A stretch of 26,247 bases of DNA from Methanomicrobiales archaeon (GCA_028678555.1 JAJRDF010000006.1:1-26247), one strand, 5' to 3'. Counted from the stretch's first letter, positions 1 through 8,448 are shown. Notes: generated from the sequence alone by a model not told the origin. Translations and numbers: made by a program.

Positions 1-12
1 CCTCTTCTGTGA

Positions 13-190
13 GAGGAGACGGGAGGGGGCCAGCCCCCTCCCGGTCCCTCCCCCGTGAGGATGGCTGCTCCAAGTCGGTTTATTATCCAACTGGATCTTC
101 TCTTTGGAAGAACACCGAAGATCCGCCCATCCTCACCGGGGGGGGGCGCCCACGCGGCGGGGGGCGGAGCCCCCCTGGAGCGTCTCACTC
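13..190 (-). repeat. Dispersed multi-hairpin intergenic repeat, copy R1
   Basis: This copy has three nested parts. Hairpin A is at 20-43, with a perfect 10-bp stem CGGGAGGGGG/CCCCCTCCCG and loop CCAG. A 10-bp inverted repeat GTGAGGATGG (55-64) / CCATCCTCAC (127-136) encloses a further 8-bp inverted repeat GGATCTTC (93-100) / GAAGATCC (117-124). Hairpin C is at 159-175, with a 7-bp stem and loop GGA, followed by the boundary box TGGAGCGTCTCAC (176-188). The strand is given as the one on which the element starts with GTGAGACGCTC, which is the sense of the upstream gene leuS. It lies about 115 bp after the leuS stop codon. The rest of 1-301 shows no convincing gene. Confidence 0.8.
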
Positions 191-301
191 GTAGTATGAA
201 AATGAGAACAAACCGCAGACCCGATTCGTGAAATAATCGTCATCAGAAATCTAGATGTGGGGGGACCAGCTTCCTCCCGGCCCCGCTCACGACCTCCACG
301 G

Positions 302-3088
302 CTATTCCAGCACGATCGCCGGCTTGAACGGGAGCGCTGATCCCGCCTTCGCCTGGGTGGCCTCTTCTGCCGGGATAATCCGGACCGGAATCCCGAACTC
401 CTTCTCCAGGAACGGGAGGGCCGCGCCGAAGACGGCAGCCTCGTCCACGGCCCCGGCCAGGAGGTCCCTGACCAGCTCCGGAGGGAACCTGTGGATGAGT
501 GCGGTGATCTGCTTCACCGCATCGGCCGATGCCTTTCCCCGCTTCCGCATCCCTGCATCCTGCATGACGAGCCGGGTAGCATCCTTCTTCTCCGCCGCAC
601 CGGCGATGATGCGGAAGATCTCCCATTTCCATGCCGGTGCGGTGATCAGGACCACCGCCTTCGGGGTCATGGGGAGGAGCTTCCGGATGGACTCCACGTC
701 CTCCACGGTCCGGAGGAGCAGCTCCTCCGCGAGCTCGCTCTTCCGGTCCGCCCGCTTCTCATCGGGAACCGGCCAGGGGGCGAAGGCCACGGGCCCCTTC
801 CCCCCCGTGGCCTCCCAGAGGTCCTCGCAGGTGTAGGGGATGAAGGGGGCCAGCAGCCGGACCCAGGCAGAGCAGAGATCCCGGATGGCGTCTCCCTTCA
901 GGGTCCCGTCCGGGCTCCGGCGCCGGTACCACTTCAGGTCCGCCTCGATCCCGAACCAGGCCTCCTGGAGCGCCTGGCGGGTCTGGAAGTTCCGGAGGGC
1001 ATCTGTCGCCCGGGCAATCCTGCCCTGGAGCCGGGACGTGAGCCATGCATCGATCCCGCTCCCCTGACCGGCGCCTGCCTCAAGGCCCTCGTGGACCAGG
1101 TTCCAGAACCGCTCGATCTGGCGGCGGGTGGACGCCACCAGCTCGTTCCTCCAGTCAAAGTCCTGCCAGGGCTCTGCACTCCCGACAAGGAACATCCGGA
1201 CGGTATCTGCCCCGAACTCGTCGATGGCGTCCGAGAGGAGAACGACATTCCCCTTGGACGAGGACATCTTGGCGCCGTTCAGGAGGCCCATCCCGAAGAC
1301 CACCATCCCCTTCGGCTGGAATTCGGGGGGAAAGATGGCCCGGTGGTGAAAGAGCTGGAAGGTCAGGTGGTTGGAGATCAGGTCCTTTGCCGAGAACCGG
1401 AAGTTGTACGGGTACCAGTAGAGGAACTCCTTCCGGATCCGGTCCAGCGTCTCCCGGGGAACGGTGGCGGGGTTCCCCTTCCCCAGGAAGAGGTAATCAA
1501 AGACCTCCGGGGTGAGCTTCTCGGGCGGGATCGCCTTCATGTGGTGGGCGACCGTGTAGTAGGCCATGTAGATGGTGGAGTCCGAGAGGGGTTCCACGAT
1601 CCACTCCCTGTCCCAGGGGAGCCGGGTGCCGAGGCCCACCCTTCGGGTGCAGGCCCAGTCTTTCAGCCAGTCCACGGTGCGGGAGAACTCGGCCCGGGTC
1701 TCGGCCGGCACGAGAGCCATCTTCTCCAGCTGATCGTGGATCTCTGCCTTCCATTCGGGATTGCTGTACTGCAGGAACCACTGGTCGTGCAGGATCCGGA
1801 CCGTCACCCGCCCCCCGCACCGGCAGACTACCGGCCGGGTATCGAAGTCAAACATGGGAACAGATCCGTACTTGTCCTGCATCTCCACCGTCACCAGGTC
1901 CCGGGTTTCCCTGACAGACTTCCCGCCGAATTGCGGGAGCATCCGGCCCCGGGCGAACTCGGCGCTGTACACCTCCTGGGTGACCGACTCCAGCCGCGGG
2001 TCGTTCTGGTCTTGAATCCCGGCACGCTCCACCGCGTCCTTTGCCGGGAATTTCCCGTATCCCTCCACGGTGAGGAGGCTCACCGGTGTCACGCCGGCCG
2101 CCTGGCCTTTCTCCTGGAGGTCCCGGAGGGCGATGTAGTCAAAGGGTGCGTGGGCGGGAACCGACATCACGATCCCGCTGGCCATGTCCGGGTCCACGAA
2201 CGCTGCCGGAAATAGGGATACCTTCCCGCAGAGCGGGTGGGAGACGGTCTTTCCCACAAGGTCCGATCCCTTCACCTGGCCCACCTCCTCAACAGTATGG
2301 TCCTGGTTCCGGAGTTTCTCGGCTGCTTCCCGCGAGAGGATCCACTCCTTCCCGTCCACACGGGCCCTGACGTAGGTGACTGCCGGGTTCACCCAGAGGT
2401 TCGTGACGCCGTGGATGGTCTCGGGGCGGAGGGTGGCGGTGGGGATCAGCGCCCCGTCATACGAGAACATGACGAGGACAAACCGGATGATCTCGGACTT
2501 GTCTCCCTCCAGGAGGTCATGGTCCCCCACAGGGTTCTCGCACTGGGGGCAGTACTTCACCGGGTGGACGCCCTTCACCACGTAGCCCTTCCGGGAGAGG
2601 TGGCCGTACTGCCATTCGATGAACTTGCTGTACTGGGGGTCCACGGTGATGAACCGGCGGCGCCAGTCAATGGAGAGCCCCAGCCGGCGCATGATCTGCT
2701 CGTACTCCCCGGCAAAGTACCGGACGATCACCATGGGGTCCGTGAAGGTTTCCAGCACATCGGGCGGAACCCGGTACAGGTCCCGGTAGAGCCAGACCGC
2801 CTTCTCGTCCTTTTTCGCGATCCGCCGCGAGATGCCGATGACCGGAGTTCCCGTTACGTGGAATCCCATCGGGAACAGCACCTGCCGGCCCTGCATCCGG
2901 TGGAAACGGGCGATGATATCCGGCACCGTGTAGGTGCGGCCGTGGCCCACGTGCATGGCCCCGCTGGGATACGGGAACGCCACGTTGACGTAGCACTTCC
3001 CCTTTCCCGAGGGATCGGCCTCGAACTCCTTTCCCCACCGTGCCGAGAAACGCCCCTCCAGATCCTTGAGGTCCAGTGCCTTCTCCAT
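302..3088 (-). CDS. leuS: Leucyl-tRNA synthetase (archaeal type)
   Basis: Class I aminoacyl-tRNA synthetase that charges tRNA-Leu with leucine in the cytoplasm. The 928-residue length fits the archaeal/eukaryotic form. The HIGH-like signature is HVGH at residues 46-49, after AFPYPSGAM, and the KMSKS signature is KMSSSKGN near residue 606. An editing (CP1) domain is suggested by TLRPETIHGVTNLWVNP. The C-terminal part is an anticodon-binding helical region. I chose the ATG at 3088 because GGAGGT lies 6 nt upstream on the minus strand; a GTG at 3106 overlaps the stop codon of the upstream gene and would place this ribosome site inside the protein. The gene follows the PINA-like ATPase by 14 nt, so the two are probably co-transcribed. 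A repeat element (R1) follows it. Identification is very secure. Confidence 0.97.
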   Translation of the reverse strand: MEKALDLKDLEGRFSARWGKEFEADPSGKGKCYVNVAFPYPSGAMHVGHGRTYTVPDIIARFHRMQGRQVLFPMGFHVTGTPVIGISRRIAKKDEKAVWLYRDLYRVPPDVLETFTDPMVIVRYFAGEYEQIMRRLGLSIDWRRRFITVDPQYSKFIEWQYGHLSRKGYVVKGVHPVKYCPQCENPVGDHDLLEGDKSEIIRFVLVMFSYDGALIPTATLRPETIHGVTNLWVNPAVTYVRARVDGKEWILSREAAEKLRNQDHTVEEVGQVKGSDLVGKTVSHPLCGKVSLFPAAFVDPDMASGIVMSVPAHAPFDYIALRDLQEKGQAAGVTPVSLLTVEGYGKFPAKDAVERAGIQDQNDPRLESVTQEVYSAEFARGRMLPQFGGKSVRETRDLVTVEMQDKYGSVPMFDFDTRPVVCRCGGRVTVRILHDQWFLQYSNPEWKAEIHDQLEKMALVPAETRAEFSRTVDWLKDWACTRRVGLGTRLPWDREWIVEPLSDSTIYMAYYTVAHHMKAIPPEKLTPEVFDYLFLGKGNPATVPRETLDRIRKEFLYWYPYNFRFSAKDLISNHLTFQLFHHRAIFPPEFQPKGMVVFGMGLLNGAKMSSSKGNVVLLSDAIDEFGADTVRMFLVGSAEPWQDFDWRNELVASTRRQIERFWNLVHEGLEAGAGQGSGIDAWLTSRLQGRIARATDALRNFQTRQALQEAWFGIEADLKWYRRRSPDGTLKGDAIRDLCSAWVRLLAPFIPYTCEDLWEATGGKGPVAFAPWPVPDEKRADRKSELAEELLLRTVEDVESIRKLLPMTPKAVVLITAPAWKWEIFRIIAGAAEKKDATRLVMQDAGMRKRGKASADAVKQITALIHRFPPELVRDLLAGAVDEAAVFGAALPFLEKEFGIPVRIIPAEEATQAKAGSALPFKPAIVLE

Positions 3089-3102
3089 CCTGGAACCTCC
3101 GG

Positions 3103-4962
3103 TCACACCGGCCGCAGCCGGATGGCCTCGCCGTTCTGGAGCCTGCGGAGCAGTTCCTGGGCGATGGTGCTGGACCGGGCCAGGTGGATCTCCCCCTCGT
3201 CCGCCACCGTGGCGGTGAAGAGGTACTCCTTCCCGGCAAAGAGGTCCACGATCTTCCCGCGGTACTCGGGGGCGATGATGGCCAGGTTCTTCCGGTCGGT
3301 CTTCACCCGGACACCCCCTTCCAGCGGGATCTCCTCTTCCTGCGGCGGCTTCTCCAGCTCGGTACGGGGACGGATGTCGATCCCGACCCCCAGCTTGTTC
3401 ACGATGCCCGAGACGTTCTTCCCGCCCTTCCCGATGGCGGCGGGGACGTCCTTGTCATCGATATACACCACGGCTTTTGTGTCGGTGACCATCCGTACAT
3501 CCACGAAGCCGTCCGTGTACCGGCCCAGTTCCCGCTGGATCTCCTTTTCGGTCAGCTTCCGGGAGACCTTCTCCTCGCCCTTCTGTACCGGGGCTGTGGT
3601 GGCAGCCCCCTCCCCGCGGCCTGCAGGGAGGAGGATCGTCTCCCCGTCATACCGGAAAATCTCCAGTTCCGTCTCACCCGTTTCATGGTTCCGGACCGAG
3701 ATCACCGGTTTCATGTTCACCTCCCCGCTCATGCCGGAGGGGATCCGGAGGCCCAGGTCCAGCTCATAGACCCGGGTGATCTCCCCGTCGATCATGAAGA
3801 AGATCGTGTGGATCACCTGCGGGAGGACAGAGAAATCCACCCGGGCCAGGAACCGCTGGAGGGCATCCTTCACCTCCAGTGCATGGACCACCCCCACCAT
3901 GCCGATCCCGGCGAGGCGCATGTCGGTGAAGACCCCGAAATCCTCGTTCCTGCGCAGCTCGTCAAAGACGACGTACTCGGGCCGCATCAGCATCAGGACC
4001 TCGGCAGTGCCCTGCATGGATCCTTCCAGAGACGTGTACTGGGTGATCTGGTCCGGTACCTGCAGGTCCCGCGGAGACTCCATGGTCTTCACGACATAGC
4101 CGTGATCCGAGAGGAACGTGGCAATGGACTGGGCGAGCGTGGTCTTCCCGGAACCCGGCGGTCCCGCAATCAGTACTCCCCTTTTGTCGCCGATCAGGCG
4201 CTTCTTTAAGATCCCGTTCTTCTGGAAATCATCCAGCTTCATGGACCGGAGGGGCCGGATCGCCGAGATCTCGGTCCCGTCCGAGAAGGGTTTCCTGGCG
4301 ATGGCGATCCGCATGGCCCCGATCTGGACCACGGTGACCCCCCGCTTCTCCATCTCGATGAAGCCGGTGGGGTCCCGCTTCGCCCGCTCCAGGATCTCCT
4401 GCGCCATGGCCCGGAGTTCGTACTCCATGGAGGGGGCATCCCGGATCTTCACCAGGCGCATCTCCTTCATGGTCCCCTTCCGGGCTACGGGCGGCATCCG
4501 CTCCTTCAGGTAGACCGCCTGGGTCTGGTCATCGAAATACTGCTCGATCCCCAGGGGGGGAAATTCCCCCATCTGGGGTTTCAAATACAGGACATCCAGC
4601 CCCTTGGCCTTGGCCACCTCGGCCTGGACGATATCGCTCGTGATGAACCGGGCACCTGCCTCTATCGCCGCGTTCCGTATGATCGCATCGATCTCGCCGC
4701 CGCTGGCCAGCTTCACCTGGTCCAGGGTGGGGCGTACCCCCACGTACTGGATCGTGACCGCCCCCTCCCGGGACATCCGGGAGAGCTGCTGGAGTTCCGC
4801 GAGCCCCAGGAAGCCTATCTCCCTTCCCTGGTTTGCCTGGGCTTCCAGCTCCGCAACCACGGCCTCGGGGATGATTATCGTGGCATCCTTGTATTCCCCG
4901 GTCTTGAGCATGCCGGTGATCCGGCCGTCGATCACCGCACTGGTATCCGGCACCAGTTTCAT
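3103..4962 (-). CDS. PIN domain-ATPase-KH protein (PINA-like hexameric ATPase)
   Basis: A 619-residue protein with three recognisable parts. An N-terminal PIN nuclease fold starts MKLVPDTSAVIDG and has acidic residues D6, E90, D92 and D110 at positions expected for the metal site. A central RecA/VirB11-like ATPase has Walker A GPPGSGKTT at 267-275 and Walker B VVFDEL at 331-336. A C-terminal KH RNA/DNA-binding domain has IGKGGKNV at 510-517. This order matches the archaeal PINA family, known from Sulfolobus as a hexameric ATPase linked to Holliday-junction processing; that role is family knowledge, not shown here. The ATG at 4962 has GAGGTG at 4973-4978, 10 nt upstream. It is the first gene of a probable operon with leuS. 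Confusion with a secretion ATPase is possible by ATPase homology, but the PIN and KH domains argue against that. Confidence 0.92.
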   Translation of the reverse strand: MKLVPDTSAVIDGRITGMLKTGEYKDATIIIPEAVVAELEAQANQGREIGFLGLAELQQLSRMSREGAVTIQYVGVRPTLDQVKLASGGEIDAIIRNAAIEAGARFITSDIVQAEVAKAKGLDVLYLKPQMGEFPPLGIEQYFDDQTQAVYLKERMPPVARKGTMKEMRLVKIRDAPSMEYELRAMAQEILERAKRDPTGFIEMEKRGVTVVQIGAMRIAIARKPFSDGTEISAIRPLRSMKLDDFQKNGILKKRLIGDKRGVLIAGPPGSGKTTLAQSIATFLSDHGYVVKTMESPRDLQVPDQITQYTSLEGSMQGTAEVLMLMRPEYVVFDELRRNEDFGVFTDMRLAGIGMVGVVHALEVKDALQRFLARVDFSVLPQVIHTIFFMIDGEITRVYELDLGLRIPSGMSGEVNMKPVISVRNHETGETELEIFRYDGETILLPAGRGEGAATTAPVQKGEEKVSRKLTEKEIQRELGRYTDGFVDVRMVTDTKAVVYIDDKDVPAAIGKGGKNVSGIVNKLGVGIDIRPRTELEKPPQEEEIPLEGGVRVKTDRKNLAIIAPEYRGKIVDLFAGKEYLFTATVADEGEIHLARSSTIAQELLRRLQNGEAIRLRPV

Positions 4963-5055
4963 AAAAACTTCACACCTCGGGTCTTCGCGCTATCGTATCA
5001 GGGCGTATTGTATCTCCCTGTCGTGCCCTGATGTGGAAGAGGTATCTCGGGTTCG

Positions 5056-5066
5056 GTATAATTTCC
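5056..5066 (-). promoter_or_regulatory. Possible TATA/BRE promoter for the PINA-leuS operon
   Basis: On the minus strand this reads GGAAATTATACC, a purine-rich BRE-like stretch joined to an AT-rich TATA-like core. It would place transcription start near 5034 and give a leader of about 70 nt. A second weaker candidate, GATACAATACG near 5005-5015, would give a leader of about 20 nt that still contains the GAGGTG ribosome site. The choice between them is open. Confidence 0.35.
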
Positions 5067-5129
5067 TTTTCTTTTTTATTCCGGGTAATGAGGATCGCAA
5101 ACCGCAGGATCCGGGTCACAGGGCATATG

Positions 5130-5278
5130 CAGCGGGAGGGGGGACGCCCCCTCCCGACCTCCCCCGTGAGGATAGCCAGTTGTCCGGTTTATGACTCCGA
5201 AGCGGGGCAGTCCCGATCAACCGGGGGGGGCGCCCACGCGGCGGGGGGACCGTCAGGTCCCCCCCTGGAGCGTCCCCC
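5130..5278 (-). repeat. Dispersed multi-hairpin intergenic repeat, copy R2
   Basis: Hairpin A is at 5133-5156 (10-bp stem as in R1, loop GACG). The GTGAGGAT box is at 5166-5173. Hairpin C is at 5243-5264 with a 9-bp perfect stem GGGGGGACC/GGTCCCCCC and loop GTCA. The boundary box TGGAGCGTC follows but is degraded after that point. The middle segment differs from R1 and lacks a clear second ATCCTCA box. It lies downstream of hisI, in the same relative orientation as the other copies relative to their upstream genes. The remainder of the 4963-5445 gap shows no gene. Confidence 0.75.
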
Positions 5279-5344
5279 TGGTAATCAACACTCCCGTGAA
5301 CCGGCCAAGGGCACATTGGAGACAGGAACGGCGTGGTACCTTGC

Positions 5345-5395
5345 GGCGGGAGGGGGCACACCCCCTCCCGGCCCCACCCCAGTGAGGATATCCTG
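5345..5395 (-). repeat. Partial repeat copy R2b (hairpin A plus GTGAGGAT box)
   Basis: Hairpin A is at 5347-5370, with the same 10-bp stem and loop CACA. It is followed by the GTGAGGAT box at 5382-5389, which runs into the palindrome AGGATATCCT. Hairpin C and the outer boundary are absent. It sits between hisI and R2, so hisI has a full and a partial copy in tandem after its stop codon. Confidence 0.7.
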
Positions 5396-5445
5396 ACCCG
5401 TACCAATTTGTCAGAGCCGGCGAATGGATTACTGTGACCTGAATG

Positions 5446-5802
5446 CTACTTCCGGTACACCTGGTCGGGGTCAAAGACCTTCCTCGCGATCTCCCGGCCG
5501 TCCAGGGTGCGGAAGAAGCAGGAGTAGTGGCCGGTATGGCAGGCGGCCCCCTCCTGCTCCACCTCGTAGAGGAGGGTGTCCTCATCACAGTCCACGAGAA
5601 TCCGGACTACCCGCTGCAGGTGGCCGCTCTCCTCCCCCTTCTTCCAGATCTTCTTCCGGCTCCGGGAGTAATAGTGGGCATAACCGGTGGATCGTGTGAG
5701 ATCCACCGCTTCCCGGTTCGCCCAGGCCACCATCAGCACCTCCCGGCTGCCGTGGTCCACCACCACCACCGGGATCAGGTCATCGGTAAACTTCAGTTCC
5801 AT
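5446..5802 (-). CDS. hisI: Phosphoribosyl-AMP cyclohydrolase
   Basis: Catalyses opening of the purine ring of phosphoribosyl-AMP, the third step of histidine biosynthesis, in the cytoplasm. The 118-residue protein is of typical length for the stand-alone archaeal enzyme, without a fused HisE domain. The metal-binding signatures are visible: DCDEDTLLY in the middle and CHTGHYSCF toward the C terminus. The start at 5802 follows the stop codon of the prepilin peptidase gene by 3 nt, and its probable ribosome site (GGAG at 5811-5814) lies inside the end of that gene, so the pair is probably translated from one message. There is no functional reason for the pairing with the peptidase. It is followed by repeat copies R2b and R2. 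Confidence 0.95.
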   Translation of the reverse strand: MELKFTDDLIPVVVVDHGSREVLMVAWANREAVDLTRSTGYAHYYSRSRKKIWKKGEESGHLQRVVRILVDCDEDTLLYEVEQEGAACHTGHYSCFFRTLDGREIARKVFDPDQVYRK

Positions 5803-5805
5803 GGC

Positions 5806-6591
5806 TCATGCTCCTGCGATAAGACTCAGCACCGCGTAGAGGATATCCCCGAAGATCAGGGCAGTGAAGAACCCTGCGGCGATGGGCACAATGAACGGCA
5901 CCCCGTAGGAGATCCAGACCTGCCCTGCCTTCCGGTAGAGGGCCAGTTCTCTTGCATACTGCTCCGGGTGCTCCCTCAGGTCCCGGGTATAGACCCTGCC
6001 CTCCCCCTTCATCATCCGGGAAAGCGCCGTCCCGATGGGGATGAACCGTCGCTGCAGCCCTTCCGGGGTCTCCTCGAACTCCTCCATCACAAACCCGAAC
6101 GTGCGCTGGATCCCATCGCCGGGGACCGGGAACCCGAAGAAGGGGTAGGGGAGGGGGGCCCGGTGTCCCTTCCGGAGGTTATGGAGGGCGATCCCCAGGG
6201 GGGTCACCAGGTTCAGGATCACGGCATTGACCAGGACCGAGAAGGGCAAGAATCCCAGGGGCGGGTACCCTAGGAGGGGACGGAACGGGAACAGGGGAAC
6301 GCAGCATGCAATGAAGATCAGGGCGTAGGCGTCCGCACCGCCGAAGAGGCGAAGGTACGCGAAGAGGTAGAAGACGGCAGAGAAGAGGAGGGAGAGAAAG
6401 AGGTACTGGAGGGCCAGTTTCCAGTCCTGGGAGAAGAGCGCTGCATAGGTGAGGATGACCATGGGGACGGCCACGATCAGCATGGGGTACCAGGTCCGGA
6501 CCGGCACCCGCCGGTCCCTCAGGTCCAGCACCGACGCGTAGAGGAGGGTGATACCAATGGCGAGGGCCCCGGCCAGGAGAGGGAGAATCAT
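5806..6591 (-). CDS. Archaeal class III signal peptidase (A24 family, FlaK/EppA-like)
   Basis: A 261-residue polytopic membrane aspartyl protease that cleaves leader peptides of archaellins or type IV pilins. The first catalytic Asp is probably D23 in YASVLDLRDRRVP, and the second D87 in GGADAYA, the GxGD-type motif of preflagellin peptidases. Several hydrophobic segments are visible (about residues 1-22, 35-55, 62-82, 88-120 and 232-261). The loop between residues 130 and 230 is longer than in minimal FlaK. It is the first gene of a two-gene minus-strand unit with hisI and is divergent from the hydrogenase operon. Its presence about 3-8 kb from a pilus/secretion operon suggests a shared substrate set, but the gene could equally serve the archaellum. 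Whether the substrate is an archaellin or a pilin cannot be told from sequence. Confidence 0.88.
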   Translation of the reverse strand: MILPLLAGALAIGITLLYASVLDLRDRRVPVRTWYPMLIVAVPMVILTYAALFSQDWKLALQYLFLSLLFSAVFYLFAYLRLFGGADAYALIFIACCVPLFPFRPLLGYPPLGFLPFSVLVNAVILNLVTPLGIALHNLRKGHRAPLPYPFFGFPVPGDGIQRTFGFVMEEFEETPEGLQRRFIPIGTALSRMMKGEGRVYTRDLREHPEQYARELALYRKAGQVWISYGVPFIVPIAAGFFTALIFGDILYAVLSLIAGA

Positions 6592-6664
6592 CGGTACCAG
6601 TTATTTTCCGGAGGATCACTTTATGCCTGGCGGTTTGGATTTTCGATAAACCGGAAGGATACAA

Positions 6665-6674
6665 GATATTTAAC
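6665..6674 (+). promoter_or_regulatory. Candidate TATA box of the hydrogenase operon
   Basis: GATATTTAAC lies about 43 nt before the chosen GTG start of the ferredoxin gene, preceded by purine-rich AAGGATACAA. A start of transcription near 6697 would leave a short leader that carries GGATAGGG (6695-6702) as a possible ribosome site. This is a pattern match only. Confidence 0.4.
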
Positions 6675-6711
6675 GGATCACCTCCCATGTACCCGGATAG
6701 GGTTGTTTTCC

Positions 6712-6957
6712 GTGATTGAGATCCGGGTCGACGAGAATGCCTGCAACGGCTGCGGCCTCTGCGTCAAGGACTGCCCGATGCAGGTCTACGAGATGCGGGA
6801 TACCGTCCCTGTCCCCGTCAGGGTGGCGAGCTGCATGGGGTGCCTCTCCTGCCACGAGATCTGTCCTGCCCAGGCACTGGAGCACCGGGGCGTCCACCCC
6901 TCGCGGCGGCACTACATCGATATCCGCGTCTGCGAGATGCTGAACCGGGTGATCTGA
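6712..6957 (+). CDS. 2x[4Fe-4S] ferredoxin-type electron transfer subunit
   Basis: A small protein of about 81 residues with two classic cluster motifs, CNGCGLCVKDCP near the N terminus and CMGCLSCHEICP in the middle. These are expected to bind two [4Fe-4S] clusters and move electrons in the cytoplasm. I prefer the GTG at 6712 (reading M-I-E-I-R-V-D) with GGATAGGG 9 nt upstream; a TTG at 6703 is an alternative that would add three residues. The stop codon overlaps the start codon of the next gene by one base (TGATG), so it is clearly the first gene of the hydrogenase operon. It may pass electrons between the hydrogenase small subunit and an unknown acceptor. The fold is secure; the partner is inferred. 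Confidence 0.9.
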   Translation: MIEIRVDENACNGCGLCVKDCPMQVYEMRDTVPVPVRVASCMGCLSCHEICPAQALEHRGVHPSRRHYIDIRVCEMLNRVI

Positions 6958-7520
6958 TGGCGGAAGGGACAGTCCCGCAGGCAAAGGAGGCCGGTTCCGC
7001 CCCCACCGTGTACCGGTCTGAGGATGTGCCCCTGCAGTGTATCCCTCCTCCGGACGAGCTGGAAGACACGCTCCACGGCCTGATGAAACTGAACGGGCTC
7101 ATCATCCGTTCCCTGGAGGAGATCGCCGGGAGGGGTGCCAACGCCGTGACCTACCGGGCCGGGCGGAAGTACGGCCACGAGGTTGCAAAATACTTCCGCA
7201 AGATCGAGGACGTGGAGGAGGCCCTGAAGGAACTCTCCTACATCCTCCACGGTCAGTATACCATCGAGATCTGGAAGCCGGCAGACAAGGACCGGTACAT
7301 CATCGAGGAGAACGGGTCCACGTTCATCTACCTCGTCTTCCATGACTGCATCGTCCGCCAGACGCTCCGGAGGAACGGGCAGCCCCAGGGGGGGCCCCTC
7401 TGCCTGACCCTCTTCGGGTACGTGGTGGGGGCCATCGAGGAGATCACCGGCCGGAAGGCAAAGCTGGAGATCGTGCATACCGGCCCGAACGCCTGCCTGA
7501 AGAAACTGATCCTCCAGTAA
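6957..7520 (+). CDS. V4R-like (4-vinyl reductase-type) small-molecule-binding protein
   Basis: A 187-residue protein that starts at the ATG overlapping the ferredoxin stop codon. Its C-terminal half has the V4R pattern: a cysteine before a helix (GGPLCLTLFGYVVGAIEEITG), then a strand, then a second cysteine near the end (GPNACLKKLIL). V4R domains are known as small-molecule or hydrocarbon-binding folds in regulators and in bacteriochlorophyll enzymes. The glutamate and extra cysteine usual in the last part of the domain are not obvious, so the match is weak to moderate. The residues before about 30 look unstructured. It lies 10 nt before the hydrogenase small subunit, so it probably belongs to this hydrogenase, as a sensor, a maturation helper or an electron-path protein. 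Its real role is unknown. Confidence 0.6.
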   Translation: MAEGTVPQAKEAGSAPTVYRSEDVPLQCIPPPDELEDTLHGLMKLNGLIIRSLEEIAGRGANAVTYRAGRKYGHEVAKYFRKIEDVEEALKELSYILHGQYTIEIWKPADKDRYIIEENGSTFIYLVFHDCIVRQTLRRNGQPQGGPLCLTLFGYVVGAIEEITGRKAKLEIVHTGPNACLKKLILQ

Positions 7521-7530
7521 GGGTTCCGCC

Positions 7531-8448
7531 ATGAAGATTGCCATCGAAGAACTGGCCGGTTGTTCCGGCTGCACCATCGCCGTCCTGGATCTTCACGAGG
7601 CGCTGCTCGATATCCTGGAGAAGGCCGAGATCGTCTATGCACCCGTGATCATGGACGTGAAGGAGCCACCGGAGGGGATCGATATCGCCTTCGTGACCGG
7701 TGCCGTCAGGAACCGGGAGAACGAGGAGCGGCTGACCCTGATCCGGAAGCGGGCAAAGACGCTGGTCGCCTTCGGCACCTGCGCCTGCTACGGGGGCATC
7801 TCGGGGCTCTCCATGCTGGATTCGCCGGAGCACCTGATCCAGCACGTCTTCCGGGGGGTCTCCACCACCCGCCCGGACGCACCGATCCCGAAGGATGTCC
7901 CGAAGTTCCTGTACCGGGCGTTCGCCGTCGGTGACCTGGCCAGGATGGACTACTACATCACCGGCTGCCCCCCGAAGGAGATGTATCTCTCAAAGATCCT
8001 CCCGGCGCTCATCGCCGGCGAGGTGCCGGCCCTCTCCCGGAAGTCCGTCTGCTCGGAGTGCGACCGGACCATGGGCTCGGTGGATGGGTGGAAACTGAGA
8101 CGCCGCCACGAGGGGGTGCCGGACCGGGAGCACTGCCTGCTGGGCCAGGGGTACCTCTGCCTGGGGGCTGTCACGTTCGGCCGGTGCGGGGCATCCTGCC
8201 CCCACAGCAACGTGCCGTGCCATGGCTGCAACGGCCCGTCCCTGGACATCCTCCGGGAACCCTGCCGGGACATCTACAACATGATGATCCGCCGGATCGC
8301 GGACCTGACCGGGCACACCGAGGCGGAGATCGAGAAGGAGATGTATGACGTGGCCCACACCTTCTACCCCTTCACCATCGGTTCCCTGATCATGGAAGAC
8401 AAGGGGATCTCCAAGATCCGCGACCTGGTGCGGGAGAGGAGCCTGTGA
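7531..8448 (+). CDS. [NiFe]-hydrogenase small subunit, MvhG-like (group 3, F420-non-reducing type)
   Basis: A 305-residue small subunit carrying the iron-sulfur chain of a cytoplasmic [NiFe]-hydrogenase. Proximal cluster ligands are visible as C11 and C14 in LAGCSGCT, C84 or C86 in FGTCACYGG, and C146 in TGCPPKE. The C-terminal part holds eight more cysteines (C174, C177, C202, C210, C219, C223, C230, C233), enough for two additional [4Fe-4S] clusters, as in MvhG. There is no Tat signal, which fits a cytoplasmic enzyme. The pattern of the first 95 residues and the end of the protein resembles MvhG of hydrogenotrophic methanogens more than FrhG. The stop codon overlaps the start of the large subunit (GTGA). 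No mvhD is seen nearby, so the usual link to heterodisulfide reductase is missing in this window. Confidence 0.88.
   Translation: MKIAIEELAGCSGCTIAVLDLHEALLDILEKAEIVYAPVIMDVKEPPEGIDIAFVTGAVRNRENEERLTLIRKRAKTLVAFGTCACYGGISGLSMLDSPEHLIQHVFRGVSTTRPDAPIPKDVPKFLYRAFAVGDLARMDYYITGCPPKEMYLSKILPALIAGEVPALSRKSVCSECDRTMGSVDGWKLRRRHEGVPDREHCLLGQGYLCLGAVTFGRCGASCPHSNVPCHGCNGPSLDILREPCRDIYNMMIRRIADLTGHTEAEIEKEMYDVAHTFYPFTIGSLIMEDKGISKIRDLVRERSL

Noticed and set aside
190..301. C/D-box-like sRNA on the minus strand after leuS (CTGATGA near 248)
   Set aside because: Only one C-like box is seen and no D box (CTGA) lies at a suitable distance, so there is not enough to support an RNA gene.
491..2215. Long plus-strand open frame opposite leuS, and similar long frames opposite other genes
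   Set aside because: High GC makes long antisense frames common. This one has no recognisable domain, and the minus strand encodes a complete leucyl-tRNA synthetase.
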